Assembly: GCA_016758965.1 (NCBI GenBank)
Contig: JAEPRB010000126.1
Coordinates: forward strand, 52,564-116,563
Direction: 5' to 3'
Length of the DNA: 64,000 bases
Origin: Circinella minor
Lineage: Eukaryota; Mucoromycota; Mucoromycetes; Mucorales; Lichtheimiaceae
The position numbers and the translations under genes were made by a program. Each line of letters begins with the position of its first letter. The stretch's first letter is position 1. Positions 1-13,085 of the stretch are shown piece after piece. A model generated the notes under the pieces. It was not told where the DNA came from. It was given only the letters and a program-made list of their open reading frames with translations, and ran no database searches.

Positions 1-57
1 AAAAAAAATATTACAATATATGAATGTCTCATTATGTTTTATATTCTGTATAAAAAG

Positions 58-1907
58 TCGTGTCTCTTGGAACTGAAGGAAGACGGGGTGGAAACCCTAT
101 GGATGAAATACCGCCTTCAGACAATGTATTCAAATATATTGTATTCCGAGGATCGGATGTAAAGGATTTACAGGTGTTTGAGGGTCCACCTGCTGCTGCT
201 CCTGCTCCTCCTACAGTAACACCAGTACAACAGCAACAACAACCTTTTACGGCCAATGACCTTGTAAGTACTCGTGCCGTGTGAAGGTATAAAAAAATTG
301 GTTTTAAACCTTAATAATTTATTTGAATACTTAAATATAGAACACGAGTAACTATTACCTTCCCACCATTCAACAACAACAACAACAGTCTGCGTTCCCT
401 CAACCTCAACCTCCTCAACAGCAACAATTTTCATCATACCCACCACCTTATGGATTTGATCCTTATCGTCCACCCCCTATGATGGGTTTCCAAGGATATT
501 ATCAACCTGGTCCTCCTCCAATCCCTCAACAACAACCATCATCATCCGCATCACCACCTAACTTGATGCTAATGCCTGAACCTGTTCATCAACCACCAGC
601 TGAATTCCCTTTACCTTCATTAATGGCACCTACTATGGAAGTACCACATGAAATTCCAATGACCACAACAACAACGCAACAACATGACCATCATCATCTT
701 CCTCCTAATGTTAAAGAAGACCCCATTTATCCGGAGCAAACTCAGCAACAGCAACAGTTACCTTCACCACCTCAAAACCACCTTGAACAACATGCTATTA
801 TTGCTCCCAAACCCGATTTAAAGGATGATGGGCCCATGACACCTAATAAGGAAGATGAAATGATTGTTGGAGGAGGGGGGGAAGGTAGTCGAAAGATGAG
901 TTCATCCGATGAGATAGCTTCTTCTGTTGAAAAACTCGCAAAATCGGTGAGTGAATTGGGTGTTGCTAGTACCACGAATGGTAAAGAACAACAAACAGAC
1001 CAAAAACCTATTAGTACTGTTACTACTACTACTATTACTACAACACCCGATACGAGCTCTAACGACAATAGCAAAGATGTAAATACCACTACTGTTACTG
1101 CTATTGCTGCTATTACTGCTACTAATGTACCACGAGGTTTGTTATTACTGTGCTTCTTTATATATATTTATAAATAAAGAAGATTACTAACGATTTATAA
1201 ACAATAGAAAAACGCCAATCACGAAATGGATCGTCAAGACCTACACGTAACAATAGTACCAGAAAATATTCTTTGACAACAACACCATCAACAACAACAA
1301 AAAGCGGAGCTGTGGTTCCTTCACAGGACTTTGATTTTGCTTCATCCAATGCAAAGTTTGATAAAGAGCAAATTTTACGTAGTTTATATACCAACAGCAA
1401 CAATCACCATAACAGCATCAATAATAACAAGAATAACAAGAATAAGGAGAACAAAGAAAAAGAAGATCAAACAATCAAAAAGAATAATAAAAAGAAGTCT
1501 CAACAGGAAAACAAACAACGACAGCAACAACAGAAAGAAATTATTATTCCTGAACCTGATAGTTATTATGACAAGTCCAAGAGTTTCTTTGATGATATAT
1601 CATGCGATGCCAAAGAAAGGGCTGAATTGAAAAAATCAGGGTATGTGATACATACATTGAAAAGAACGTACTTTTCTTACACTCCAAGGATTATATTAGA
1701 ATACTAAATTAATTTCTTCATTATTATTATAGTGGAGATGATTATCGCAAGAAACATCAACAAGAACAGAAATTGAACTTGGAAACCTTTGGAGAAATGT
1801 CAGTTGAAACCACTGGTCGTCGTGGAGGACGTGGAAGAAATGGCAGAGGTAGAGGTGGTCGTGGTGGTACCCGAGGTGGACGTGGTGGTGTACACGTTCG
1901 AGCTTAA
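58..1907 (+). CDS. SCD6: Lsm14/Scd6-family mRNP protein, 5' end outside window
   Basis: RNA-binding regulator of translation and decapping in cytoplasmic mRNPs (family knowledge). The 5' exon(s) lie left of the window; the first visible exon begins about base 58 after an AG. It carries the end of the LSM14 domain ([20 protein letters not shown], then [14 protein letters not shown]). I place introns at 265-340, 1137-1207 and 1641-1732; all splice in frame. A long Q/P-rich and Thr-rich linker follows. The FDF box ([18 protein letters not shown]) is near 1325-1370, a [17 protein letters not shown] segment near 1560, the TFG motif (LETFGEMS) at about 1780, and the protein ends in an RGG-rich tail. 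This domain order (LSM-FDF-FFD-TFG-RGG) is diagnostic. The middle reads through CAA/CAG runs, so glutamine tract lengths may vary between strains. Confidence 0.93.
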
Positions 1908-2302
1908 ATGAATGATAATAATAATCATAATGATAATTCTATTTTGCTATCAATAACTATAATAATAATAAATTCGCTGTTTTGGATGAAATATTGATTA
2001 TGCTTTTTAGTTGGTATATTTTAAATGACACTATTGTTATTATTCTATATTTGAATATATAAATAAGTTTATTGATTACATTCATGTCGTGAGGATTTTT
2101 GTCTCACATTAATAATTATATATTATACAGCAATAATAATGAGAATGATTTTACAATTACGTATAAAAAAAACAAAAATATTTCGCTAATGTGTTATTAC
2201 TTGTTTCCTTGAATTACATTATATAAACATGTAAAAAATGAAATATAGTACCTTCTGATAGGATAGTAGGAGTAATAATTAAAGTATATACATAACATTT
2301 TA
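1908..2302. other. 3' UTR / convergent intergenic
   Basis: AT-rich stretch between two convergent genes (Lsm14 on +, metallophosphoesterase on -). It has ATAATAATAAT-type simple sequence after the Lsm14 stop and no coding signal. Confidence 0.6.
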
Positions 2303-3329
2303 TTAAAGATCAAATACAACAGGATGTTGACTCGGCCTATATCGTCGATCACAAGTACACGCGTTAATCATTAAAGTCGATTCATCTTTAGTCCATTGCC
2401 AACCATGATCTTCATGAATATGACCAAATAAATGAACGCGTGGTCTGATTGTTTCAACTTTTTCTAAAAGCCTGGGACAACCGACATGACGACCATCTCG
2501 AGCAATGCGATCATTATAACCATAGGGTGGGGTATGAGTGACAAGTATATCAATGTCTTGGGGAATCTTTTCCCATATTTCTAATAAAAGAATATTTTTA
2601 TGCTATTAAACAAAGGGTCATTGAAATAACTTCTTATTATTTACCTTGTAAATCATGTAGCATAAATGCTCCTCCAATATGGTATGGGGCTATTATTTGT
2701 TGTATCTATCGTTAGTTTGTGTAGCGTTACGCTCATAGTATATATATATATTATAGCTGTTACTTTATAAGAACTTACCATAAGGACTCACAAACATTTT
2801 ATAACCACCAAATTCTGATGGTAATTGAAATGATTCATGTTCCAAATATAAAATACCGGCAAGATCCATTTTTGCTAATATCTCTTGTTTATGTGAAATA
2901 TATCCAAAATTTTCATCGAGAATATGATCATGATTTCCTGCTGTAATAATTTTGATTCTATACGTGAAATATATATTATAATAATAGGTTAGTAAATGAA
3001 CAGATGTATACATAATAAAGAAAACTTACTTGTGTGGTAATGATTGAATCCATTTTATAGTTTTATCAAACTCATCTGGCATACTATATCTTGTTAAATC
3101 ACCTGCATGTACTACATACAAAAATAATTGATTATTTGTGTTTTAATAATAATAATAACAATAACAATAATATTTAAAATAAATGTTTTGTTGATAGTTT
3201 ACCAAATACGTCACCATCTGGAATAGGAAATGAAAAGTTCGTTTTTCCATGAGTATCGCTAACACAGACGAATCGACAGGAGGCTTGTTTATGCTTTAAA
3301 TTATCACTAGAATCAGTAACATAAATCAT
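2303..3329 (-). CDS. MPPED-type metallophosphoesterase
   Basis: Calcineurin-like phosphoesterase of the MPPED/UPF0046 type; the substrate is not predictable. Read on the minus strand in about five exons: start ATG at 3327-3329, stop at 2303-2305, last exon 2303-2580, intron 2581-2644. Metal-binding motifs appear in order: CVSDTHG (near the N terminus), a GD motif in the second coding exon, ITAGNHDHILDENFG, then THTPPYGYNDR and HLFGHIHEDHGW, followed by INACTCDRRYRPSQHPVVFDL at the end. These are the D-x-H, GD, GNHD and GHxH motifs of the superfamily, so the enzyme looks intact. It is divergently arranged with the Rax1-like gene across about 335 bp. Confidence 0.88.
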
Positions 3330-3664
3330 TTATTAAAATTCTATGTATCTATAAAGAAAAAGGAAAAAGATAGAAACAAGGGAGCAAAAAAAAACAAGGA
3401 AAAAAGAAAGGGAAAAAAAAACAGAAGCCCCATTTTATTTTTATTACTGCGGTTTTTGTTATTATTATTATCATAATGAAAGAAAAGAGGCGGGGATCAT
3501 TCTGAGCCTTTGATGTTACTTTTTTTCTCCTGGTTCTGTGGCACCTAATATAATCACTTTTTTTATATTATTATTTTTTTTTTAAGACAGATAGAATCTC
3601 TCCTTCTCTTTTCTTTATTATTATTATTATTCTAATTCTTTTTTTTTTCACTTGATAAAATCAA
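3330..3664. promoter_or_regulatory. divergent intergenic/promoter region
   Basis: Shared upstream region of the metallophosphoesterase (-) and the Rax1-like gene (+). It contains A-rich and T-rich tracts (for example around 3370-3420 and 3560-3590) typical of nucleosome-depleted fungal promoters. I see no convincing TATA box. Confidence 0.45.
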
Positions 3665-4941
3665 ATGACATCACCTTCCTTTCATAATGAGTTACCAACA
3701 TTGGAACAAGTTTTAACTCGTAAAACATTACCTCCAGTATGTTTATATAATCTGTACATCATCATGCGTGATCGTTTACACATGGAAGAAGTATTAGATT
3801 TCTATCTCGACGTACAACATCATGAGTTACTTTGGCGTCGTTATGTAAAAACAATGAGACGATCTGGTTATTTGACTGAAGAAGATTTGGCTGATGGTAT
3901 TCAATCCCCTCGTGTTTTAAGTCGTTTATCACAAGTTAGTTCTGTTGACGAAAAAAGTAGACCCACTTCTTCACCTTTATCTTCAACCACTACATTAAAA
4001 AAAACATTAGCACCACCAGGTCAACTATTACAGCAACAACAACAACAACAACAAAAACCACGATTAGAAGAAGACTTTTTAGAAGATTCTTTTGTACCTT
4101 TAGAACGACCACCTTTGGATCAAACACGTGAAAGATTACATCAAAAAGCCATGTTAAACCGACAAGATTTAACTGATTCAGCACAACGTATTTTATTGAA
4201 ATATTTAGTTCCTTCTGCATCAAAAGAATTGACTCAACTACCACAAGAATTAAAAGCAAATATGCGCCGACAAATGGAAGACGGTGGACGAGATGATCCA
4301 TTAGTATTTACGGATGCTAAAGAATATTTATTTGAATATATGCGACGAAGTGCTTTTCCTAAATTTTTACGATTAAAAGTTTGGGGTAATTTGACTCTAT
4401 GGCAACAAATGCTTCGATTAGTAATTGGTTTGATTTCCTTGTTGGCAGGACTTACAGTTGCATTTAGTTTAATTTTTCTTGGATATCCTCAATGGGGTGT
4501 TCGATTTTGGGTAAGTAGAGAAAAACATAAAAAAATATATATATATTTATTTGAAGTATTATGTAAAATTCAACATGGACTGATTTTGATATGGTATTAT
4601 TAGATACTCTTACCCCTTTGGATTGGTGTTTTGAATATTTCATGCTTCTTGACAGGATTAGATCCAATTTGGGTTCTTATTTTTAATGTCAGGTAAAAGA
4701 AAGGTTTTTTTTTTTTTTGGGGGGGGGGGTTTATACAAATCACTAAATGAGTGTACTGACGTGTTTGTTTACTATGGATTTATATTTTAGTGAAACAACA
4801 ACATTCCGATTTAATAAAATAAGACAATCTCAAGTGAAAAGAATATTATGGTCACGGTCATTATGGCTGTTAGCTATAACTATTATAATAGCGATCATAT
4901 TAACCATTATTTTTGCTGGCGTACCATCAAAACGTTTGTAA
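3665..4941 (+). CDS. RAX1: Rax1-like RGS-domain membrane protein
   Basis: Fungal Rax1 proteins are membrane proteins with an N-terminal RGS-like domain, used for polarity landmarks in yeasts (family knowledge). Exons 3665-4510, 4604-4692 and 4791-4941 give 361 aa. The RGS-like part runs over residues about 10-55 (TLEQVLTRKTLPPVCLYNLY, then a helix ending ELLWRRYVK), is interrupted by a low-complexity Ser/Gln insert (residues about 85-150), and resumes at about 165-250 (DAKEYLFEYMRRSAFPKFLR). Three or four hydrophobic segments follow (residues about 258-282, 283-312 and 335-355). Splicing at GTAAGT and GTAAAA donors keeps the frame. The role in non-yeast hyphae is inferred only. Confidence 0.86.
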
Positions 4942-6183
4942 TATCACTTTTACTTTTACTCATTCTACTACTACTAGTAAAGTAATAGTATGCTGTTGTT
5001 ATGTATATTATCTCTATCTCTTTATATATATATATATATATATATATTGACCTATTATAATTTCAAATCAATCAATACACTTATCAACAGCTCCCCTTAT
5101 TGTACCAACTTTATTTCTTTCTTTCTTTCTATTTTTTTTTTGTATACCACAATTCATGTTATCCCTTTTATTTTCTTTCTTTACACATTAAACTTCTGTT
5201 ACGATTTATTATTTTTATTATTTAGATTCTTATCCCTCCCCCTCAAAAAAAACCAACCAATGATACTACCTTATTCTTTTTCACACTACACATACATTTT
5301 GTTTGGTTTCTTTGTCTTACAAGATGAAATAGGATAGCGATGATCACTGTACTACATTTACTTTTTTATTATGAAAAGAATTTCTTACCTCTATATTAAT
5401 TATTTACTTAGTGCGCTATAGATATATATAAAAACAAAAACTTTATTTATCATTCATGATTTATTCGGTTACCGTGGTGATTTGAATAGATATAATAAAA
5501 GGGAAGAAGGGGTAAGAGGAAGGGAAAAAAACAGGGGGGGGGAAGTGCAATATATGTACAATATATATATATATATATATATATTATAAAAAAAGTAAAA
5601 AATATGTATAATACATGCAACTGTTTCTGTATGTTTGCGCGTGATGTAAAAAAAAAACGATCGTGTGAGAGCATATGTCTTATCCACCATCATAATTTAT
5701 CCGTTATAGGTTAGATACATAAAAGAATGAAAAAATGGCGTTTATCGTCATTGGCTTTTACAATATGATATAGAAAGATGTAGTAGGCTATTACATTATA
5801 TTTCTCTCATTTTTTTTAACGCCTTCGTAGTTACTATAAAAATAAATACTAGAAATACAATTTGATCAAGATGGGAATTAATTAGAGAAAAAGAAAAAAG
5901 TGTTGATGACCATGGATGTATTCTTTTACTGCATATGAATAACTAAAATAATATCTGTATATATATGCATTACATGTACATTCAAATAGTATATATCAAT
6001 CATTACCTATTCACTTTTTTTGTTTTGTTTTGTTTAAATTCTCTCTTTTCTATTTTCTATTTTCTATTATTTGTTTTTTTATTCTTTTTCTCCTTCTAAT
6101 ACTTGATTGTTTATATACCACACTTTTTTTTTGTCTTTTCACATAAAAATTTACACAATCATTATCATAGATACCTAAAAAAA
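4942..6183. other. intergenic, simple-sequence rich
   Basis: No coding signal on either strand. It holds two TA microsatellites (about 5025-5048 and 5560-5584), pyrimidine-rich tracts and a C-run near 5533-5541. The right end is the presumptive promoter of the tetraspanin gene. Confidence 0.6.
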
Positions 6184-7677
6184 ATGGAAACAGTGATAGG
6201 CTCTTCTTCAAGACAACCACAGCATCATTATAATTATCAATTTCCTTCTGATACTACTATGGAGCAACAAAATCTTCCGCGACCTATATTACCATGGATA
6301 TCCTCTACAGATAATGTAAATCGAGGACCTACAGCAAGTACCATTTCACATAATTCTATGAGTTCAACGACTGCTACAAGCGTTCACTTGATGAAACATT
6401 ACGTTCAGAATCATAATGGAGAACGTAAAATGCGATGGTCTACCTTTAAGTGGTGGATTATTTTGAGTAATACTCTCGTAAGTAATAAATAGTGTATAAA
6501 TTTATCTGATTAAAAAGAAATGATATAGGATATTAGACTTTTTAATATCATTATAATATGTTAATCATACTTCATACAGTTATTTTGTTACGGATTAGGA
6601 ATCTTACTCTTGGCAATTCTCACATTTGGGAAATGTAAAATACATCATTACTATTATTATATTAGAATAGAAAGAGAAAGATACTATTCAATATTGTAAA
6701 CAAAAATGCTGATGATGATATCTTCTATTTTTAATTTTTGTAATCTAGTCTATCTTCGTGCGGATGTTTTTATTGTGGGTCAAAAAACATTACTAAATAG
6801 TAAGTAATTGTATGTAATGAACTTTTTTTTTCCTTTTTCAAAGCACATGATATGAATAAACAATAACATTTGTATATAATAGTGATGACAGCAACCGGTA
6901 CATTATGTGTTTTTACTGCACTAGTTGGCTATGTTGGTATCATTCTTAATAATAGAACTGTTCTTACTTGTTATAATTTACTTTTATGGGTTACATTTGC
7001 AATGGTTGCATCCATTGGATATGTTTCCTATCGTAAAAACAAATGGAATATTGATGGTAAATTATCTTATCAATGGCATTATGATCTAACATCCAATGGT
7101 CGTACAAGAATTCAAGCCAATGTAAGAACATTTCTCATTTATACTTTTTTTATGTTTGATGGATAAAATATACAACAGTCAATAATAAGATTGAAGAAAT
7201 ATAGTACCAAACTAATCAACTATTATATGATATCATATATATAGCTTCATTGTTGTGGATATAAAGAATTTACCGATTTTCATGAAAAGTCTAGTTTATG
7301 TTTTCCTAGAACCATTTTACCAGGATGTCGATTCAAATATACTCAATTCACTCGTCAAGCATTATCCACTTGCTTTATCGCTGCATTTTCAATTGTTCCT
7401 GCTCATTTATTTGTTATGGTATCAGCATTACTATGTTCAAATCATGTTAATCGTAGATTTGGTAAAGGGTTACCACCGAAAATTTATCGATTAGATTATC
7501 GTGGCATCGTTGCAGGTTTGTCTAATCTTTTATTGTTATTAATATTCTTTTTTTTTTAATATATATATAATATTAAATACATACTATATATAATTAGGTA
7601 CACCTACAGGAAGTACTCATAATTTGTTCAATGATGGGATTTCTCAACGACCATCATCTCATGTCCCGCTTAATTAA
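6184..7677 (+). CDS. tetraspanin-like membrane protein
   Basis: Tetraspanins organise plasma-membrane microdomains. Six exons (6184-6477, 6580-6634, 6749-6799, 6883-7121, 7245-7515, 7598-7677) splice in frame to 329 aa. After a Ser/Thr/Gln-rich cytosolic N terminus, TM1 is near residues 95-115 (ILSNTLLFCYGLGILLLAIL), TM2 and TM3 follow (TLCVFTALVGYVGIIL; NLLLWVTFAMVASIGYVSY), and then a large extracellular loop with the hallmark LHCCGY motif and a later PGCRFKY cysteine. TM4 is FIAAFSIVPAHLFVMVSALL. The CCG motif plus the matching loop cysteines fit fungal Tsp/Pls1-like proteins. I chose the start at METV; an in-frame ATG at 6103 would add a Phe/His-rich leader that looks like 5' UTR. Confidence 0.85.
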
Positions 7678-7859
7678 CCTCATAATAATAAATACCATCA
7701 GTTGTTGTAAAGTAACCACCCTTCCATTATTATATCTCCTTTTTTTTTCTCTCTCCTTTATCATAAGGTAATAAAATACAAGCTTTCTTTCTCTTTTTTT
7801 TTATTCTAAACTACACGTTACTCTTTCTTTATCCCTTTTTTTGTCCTGATCCTTTTGTT

Positions 7860-8725
7860 TTAACAAAAAAGACTCCAATCATTTACTTGTAAGTGGCTTA
7901 ACACTTCTTGTAAATGTTTTTCTACATCAAGAATTGTTGTATCTTGTTGTTGTTGTTCATCACTGCTTCCAGGTGCAATTAACACAGGAGCATTGATTGA
8001 AATAACAAGATCTGTAGATACTTGTTCCAATCTAACTACAGCCATCATGATTTCAACTGTATTATAAGCCATCTTTTTGGCTTCATCAAACTTGGCTACC
8101 TTTTGACTACCATGTAAAATATGAACTAACGTAGTGGATGGTCTATGAAAAAAAAAGTTGAAGAGGAAAAATAAAGATGTTAATTATATATATACAAATA
8201 TTGTAGAGTAAAACTTACTGAAGTCGAGGTGTTGTAGTTTCAGGCGAAACACGTTGAAGATTTACAATCTCTGAGGAAACAGCATCATTGTCTCTTGCCA
8301 GTTGTTCGAAATGAAGTCTAATATTATTAACATTTACTCAAAGTTCATTAGTTCAAAGATTGTTTTTTTTTTGTTTTGTTTCTTTGACAAAGAAGAGAAT
8401 GAGGAAAAAAAAACATACTTAGCAATAGTTTCGTCTTGTGCTTCAACAGGTTCAAGCAATTCAATAATTAAACTTTGTTGTGTTTCTGTATCAATAAATA
8501 CTTCTTGATTGTCGGGGATCTGTCGAACTTGACTATAGTTATATTAGATCATAGTTTTGATTAATAAAACAAAGTTATTATTTTCTCAGCACTACCACCC
8601 TATTTATTTCTAAGGAGGTATAGAAAAGAGAATAACTTTAATACGTATATACTATACCTTGCATCAAGAAACGATTTAGCTACGACGCAACTAATGGCGC
8701 CACCATAAAGTTGTCTTGATTCCAT
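7860..8725 (-). CDS. MOG1: Mog1, Ran/Gsp1-binding nuclear import factor
   Basis: Mog1 binds Ran GTPase and aids nucleotide release during nuclear protein import. Four exons on the minus strand (8658-8725, 8419-8532, 8219-8317, 7860-8142) give 187 aa. The N terminus ESRQLYGGAISCVV and the segment SQVRQIPDNQEVFIDTET are the conserved Mog1 core, followed by an acidic EPVEAQDETIAKLHFEQL helix and the C-terminal LEQVSTDLVISINAP strand, which is also typical. Length agrees with the family (about 190 aa). It is convergent with the tetraspanin gene. Confidence 0.92.
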
Positions 8726-8789
8726 TGTTAGAAAAAGAAGAAGTTAGAGTTAAAGAGAAAAAAAGCGTTGCTTGTCGCAGTAACAGACT

Positions 8790-8854
8790 GCGCGACTTTT
8801 TAAACTAAAAAATTCATGCGCCACTTCTATATATAAGAAAAGCGCGACTTTTTA
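8790..8854. promoter_or_regulatory. 13-bp direct repeat upstream of MOG1
   Basis: GCGCGACTTTTTA occurs at 8790-8802 and again at 8842-8854. A TATATATAAG motif (about 8828-8838) lies between the copies, 65-130 bp upstream of the MOG1 start codon. Repeated GC-rich words in otherwise AT-rich DNA suggest factor-binding sites; this is inference. A related word, CGCGACCTTTTT, lies upstream of MAM33 near 16275. Confidence 0.4.
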
Positions 8855-8859
8855 GGTTT

Positions 8860-11610
8860 TGTTCTGTTTTAGGAAAGCACTGCCTCAATTTATATTGAAG
8901 GCTGCGAGAATAATGAAAAAACCGCAATACGTAGTAAAATTTGAATTTTTCAATAAGAATTTTGTTTTACAAATATACTCGCAGAACATCAAAGAAGGAT
9001 AATTGACTCATAGACTCAAGAAAGTATTTTAATTAAGCACTACTGAAATTATGAGTCTGGTATTGTAATTATATATATTATCTGTAAGTAGCAAATAAAG
9101 AAGATCGAATTATAGTATCCTCCATTTCTATGTATCGAGTTAGTTATAGCTTTTATTATTGATTAATAAAATCCTACGTAGTTATAGTGCTACTATAAGT
9201 TATTATATATTGCTTAAATGATCATAAAGTTAAAATGGGGGGAAAAAGAACTTTGGTAACAAAAATCAATGAATGTTCTGTCTGTAAAATTTATAAAGTG
9301 AAGAAGAATTAAAAGTATGTTTTTCAAATCATGTCTTCTTTATGTTTAAATTTGTTCACATTACTCCCATTCCTTACAAACTATTATCATGTAAAGCGCC
9401 CTTCTCTCAAGATTTCATGGAAGAAATCAAGTGCTTTACGATATTATAGCAAATAAAATACACTCTTTATAATGTTCACGTGTGGGTACGTATACATGAT
9501 ATTCAAATTAAAGCTAGTAAATAACTGTCGTCATTTTTGTTAATTAGTTATTCCATTATTTATATTACACAAGATTATTGCAACATCTTTTTTTTATTCC
9601 AAACGGCTTTACTTTATAACATTTTGCTAACAAATGTGTTCACACCAACCTAGTAGACAGTAGATAAATAATCAAAAATTGTTCCAAGTCTAACCCTTCT
9701 TGGTATTCTCGAAAGCAAGGGTTACTCCTCCTTACCTCAATACTTGAAAAAGACCAACTTGTATTTTTATCCTCTCCGTCCATTAGGTACTCTACCCCAG
9801 AAGTGTTGCATCTGCATGGTATTATAATATGACTCGACTCAATCATTTTCATTATCGCCCTCTTATTCAACCCTGACATTCATCTTTACAGAATCTCAGT
9901 TTTAAGTAAAGGTATTCTTTTATACTTTTAAATACACTAGGATCGCTCGTTTGTCAAGTGCTGATTCTTACAAAAATTATATATCTCTTTCCATTATTAA
10001 CGTTTCTTCCACCATCTTTAGTACCAACGCATTAAGTATATTTCTTAAGTTAGATATAAAGTATCCATTTTTCTTTAAGTGAATTAAATAAAGCAATGGT
10101 TCTGCTTTTAACAACACATAATTTTTTAAGCTATTCCCATCATATAACAATGACTTTTCTTTTCTCAAACTTTTAACATGTTTTTTAAAAAAAGATTTAT
10201 AGATACACACCTACTTAAGCACTCATTTTAAAAGAATATCTTTTTTGAAACGATTTACAGTAGCAGAGACTCACAATCAAATAAAGCCAGAATTTAAAGA
10301 ATCTATGAAAGTATTACCAAACTACGTATACGCAATAATGGCATCAGCTTTAAAATAAAACACTATTAACGCCATTGTGCATCCAATTGATGCTAAAACT
10401 ATACTATCATTAATACCATATAATCAATGTTTTTTTTTTTTACGAAATTTTCAGGAACATAGAAAACATAGTGAAGTCAGGTAACTAATGTGAAAGTAAA
10501 TTTATATACCACCATGCTCTTGTTATTTATGTTAGTAGTCATGAGGTCCAAAAGTTGTACGTATCTTGAAAAAAAATTACTTTAGATGATAACCACTTAG
10601 TAGTTTTGAAAAAACACAGAGTATGTTATACACACACAATTAAATAAAGAATTAGAAGGATCGGCATGATTTTTTGTACTTTGGTACCTCGATTTAATGG
10701 TATAGATCGCTCACCTCCTTCGCCTATCCCTTCAATGATAAATTATGTCTAATTTCTACAAGGTTTTTAGGCTAGCCTTTCGAAAATAAACTATTTATGG
10801 AATAAAAAAAAAACTCTAACTTTACATCGTTACTTGAAAAATATCTTTTCTAAAGAATATAACTATTTTTCCTTGACTACCATATACATTCTTAACTTTT
10901 TTTTTATATACGTACGCATACAGATACTAAATTGTATTTAAAGTTTTAAACATATGACATATAATTTGTGTTACTTTAATGATACGCCAAGAAAATAATC
11001 GCCATGGGAAATCTTTTATGATGACATTACCATAATTGATCTGTTGCTACGTACTACATTATAAAGATTGCGCAGCACTTATCATCTGATGTACGTAATT
11101 GTCTTGTTATGTGTTGATTATATATTGATAGCGTAAAAAAAAAAAGTACAAATAAAGTAATCATCCACGTTGTTGCTATAATAATCATTAAAAAATAAGC
11201 CCAAATTTAAGCGCGCAAAGCGAAAAAAAAAATTGGTGAGGCGTATAGATATTTTTGGATGGTTAGTGTGCTCCGATATATTCATGCCGTTGAACAATGA
11301 TTAATTCAAATAACTATCATTATTTGTGTGTTGCTAATAATTTATTTGTTTTCTTCCTTTCAACCTCAAAATGACTCTTTCAAAAAAACTCGTCAAAAAT
11401 GAATACCATTGTCACCCATCACATCATTTTACTGCATGTGGTTTACTGCATGCTTTTTTTCTGTTTCACTTTTGTATATTGTGCACTGTGCGCCGCAAAT
11501 TTTTGTAAATAGTAGTATTGTTGTCTGCTCATATGATATAAGAGATGTAATGTTCTAGAGATGAAAAAAAGCCACGTATTAAGCAATATATAACCTGCTT
11601 TATTTTAATA
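8860..11610. other. long AT-rich intergenic with possible coding relics
   Basis: No intact gene recognised. Two short minus-strand open stretches (9640-9879 and 9977-10210) have codon composition unlike random AT DNA and run in the same direction, but match no family I know. They are separated by stops. The rest is AT-rich with poly-A/T runs. Confidence 0.45.
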
Positions 11611-11826
11611 ATGCCATCAATCGAAGAAAAACCCAGGGAAGTAGAAGGTCTGACTGAAATAGAATCTGTTCAAAAAAAAAATGGTTACAATAATGAAGAT
11701 CATAGTCGTCTATCGTGGCTATCACCCAGATCGCTGTCACGCCGAAAAAAAATACTACAAAGGAGGGTCATTGCGTTAAAAAAACGTGAGCGGCACATAG
11801 TATTTAACAAGTTATGTACCTGGTGA
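11611..11826 (+). CDS. possible small charged protein, 71 aa
   Basis: Single open frame from ATG at 11611. The product is strongly charged: acidic N half (SIEEKPREVEGLTEIESVQK) and basic C half (RRKKILQRRVIALKKRER), the latter resembling a nuclear localisation or coiled basic helix. A stretch with no long ORFs precedes it. I recognise no family. It could be a first exon, a relic or chance. Confidence 0.3.
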   Translation: MPSIEEKPREVEGLTEIESVQKKNGYNNEDHSRLSWLSPRSLSRRKKILQRRVIALKKRERHIVFNKLCTW

Positions 11827-13085
11827 TCGGATAATATACAAGGCACGTATATCCTTTGATTCGACAATGATAACTTGGTAGACATGTAAGAATATAAGAT
11901 AAAATTTACTTGATCTGCCACTATGCATGTGAACAAATATATGAACTAAAATCGATCTCCCCGATAGTAATAAACCCGCCTCCCATTTTAGAAAACGGTT
12001 CGGTATAACAGCGAGATGTCACAGAAGTAGCACTTTTACACTCGTTTCCTATATTTTCGAGATTGTACCGCATTATCTCTTAAATATTCATTTCACATCG
12101 ACAGCACTCCATGTGAGCTTCTGATTGTTCGGTAAATATTCTTTACAAAAAGTTAATAAGAAACAATTAGCCTACGTAATACGCCACACGTTATGTTGCT
12201 ATCATTAAAGTATTGCTTTAAATTAGATAATGAACTTGGTCACTTTTTAATCAAAGATTATAATTTCTACATCATCTAAGCTAAATTGTGTGGCAATCTG
12301 GATGTTTTTTAAATTTTTCTAAAACAGATTATTAACTTTCATCTGATGTAGTTATACTCGTTATGTCTATATATTCTGTTATTGCTTTGTCGTAATAAGC
12401 TCTGGTATTAACGTACACATTTATTATAGACGCTTTCATTTGTATAAATAAAAGTTTAAGTACTGTTTAATGTTAGCTTTCTAATAATAAAAATGTCGAG
12501 TTTTCGTTGATGATAAAGAATCGCTGGTACATAGTGAACATTATCAACAATTGTTATTATCTTTTTTTTTATTAAAATTTTGAGCCTCTACTTGGAGCAT
12601 AACTATTGCTCTAATATAAATCTTATTGATGATGGATCAAATCGACTACTTAAGAGCTAATCATGTGAAGAAAAAACTAAGAAAGCTTTCCGTTACACAA
12701 TATCTAAAGAAAGAAACCAGGGATGTATTTGGAAAGTAAATGGCTACGGAAGCCTATAAACCAACGAGCGGCGCCGCAATGGATTTTTAATTGGTTCAAA
12801 TACTATTTTGTGAAGAAAAGAAGAGAGAATAGCCGCATTGATACAGTTCCTCCTTTGCACATATAAGTACAATTCCTTTCTCACACTGATGTACTTAAAG
12901 GTTATAACAGTGCCATAATAAATAACACAGACATCCACAACTGATGGTTATCACAAAAAAAATGATCACCTGTACTTCTCACAATTTTTTATATAATTGC
13001 GTATAAAAGAAAAGTGAATTTACGAGAGATCTCCGTTTTTGCTTATCTTTCTCATTATTTCTCACTATAAGTAAACAAGAAGACA
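11827..13085. other. intergenic; short ORF and zinc-finger promoter
   Basis: A 35-codon frame from ATG 12632 to TAA 12739 (starts MDQIDYLRANHVKKK, ends TRDVFGK) looks compositionally coding but has no partner exon I could join. The last 150 bp, with an AAAAGAAAAG tract, form the presumptive promoter and 5' UTR of the zinc-finger gene. Confidence 0.4.
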
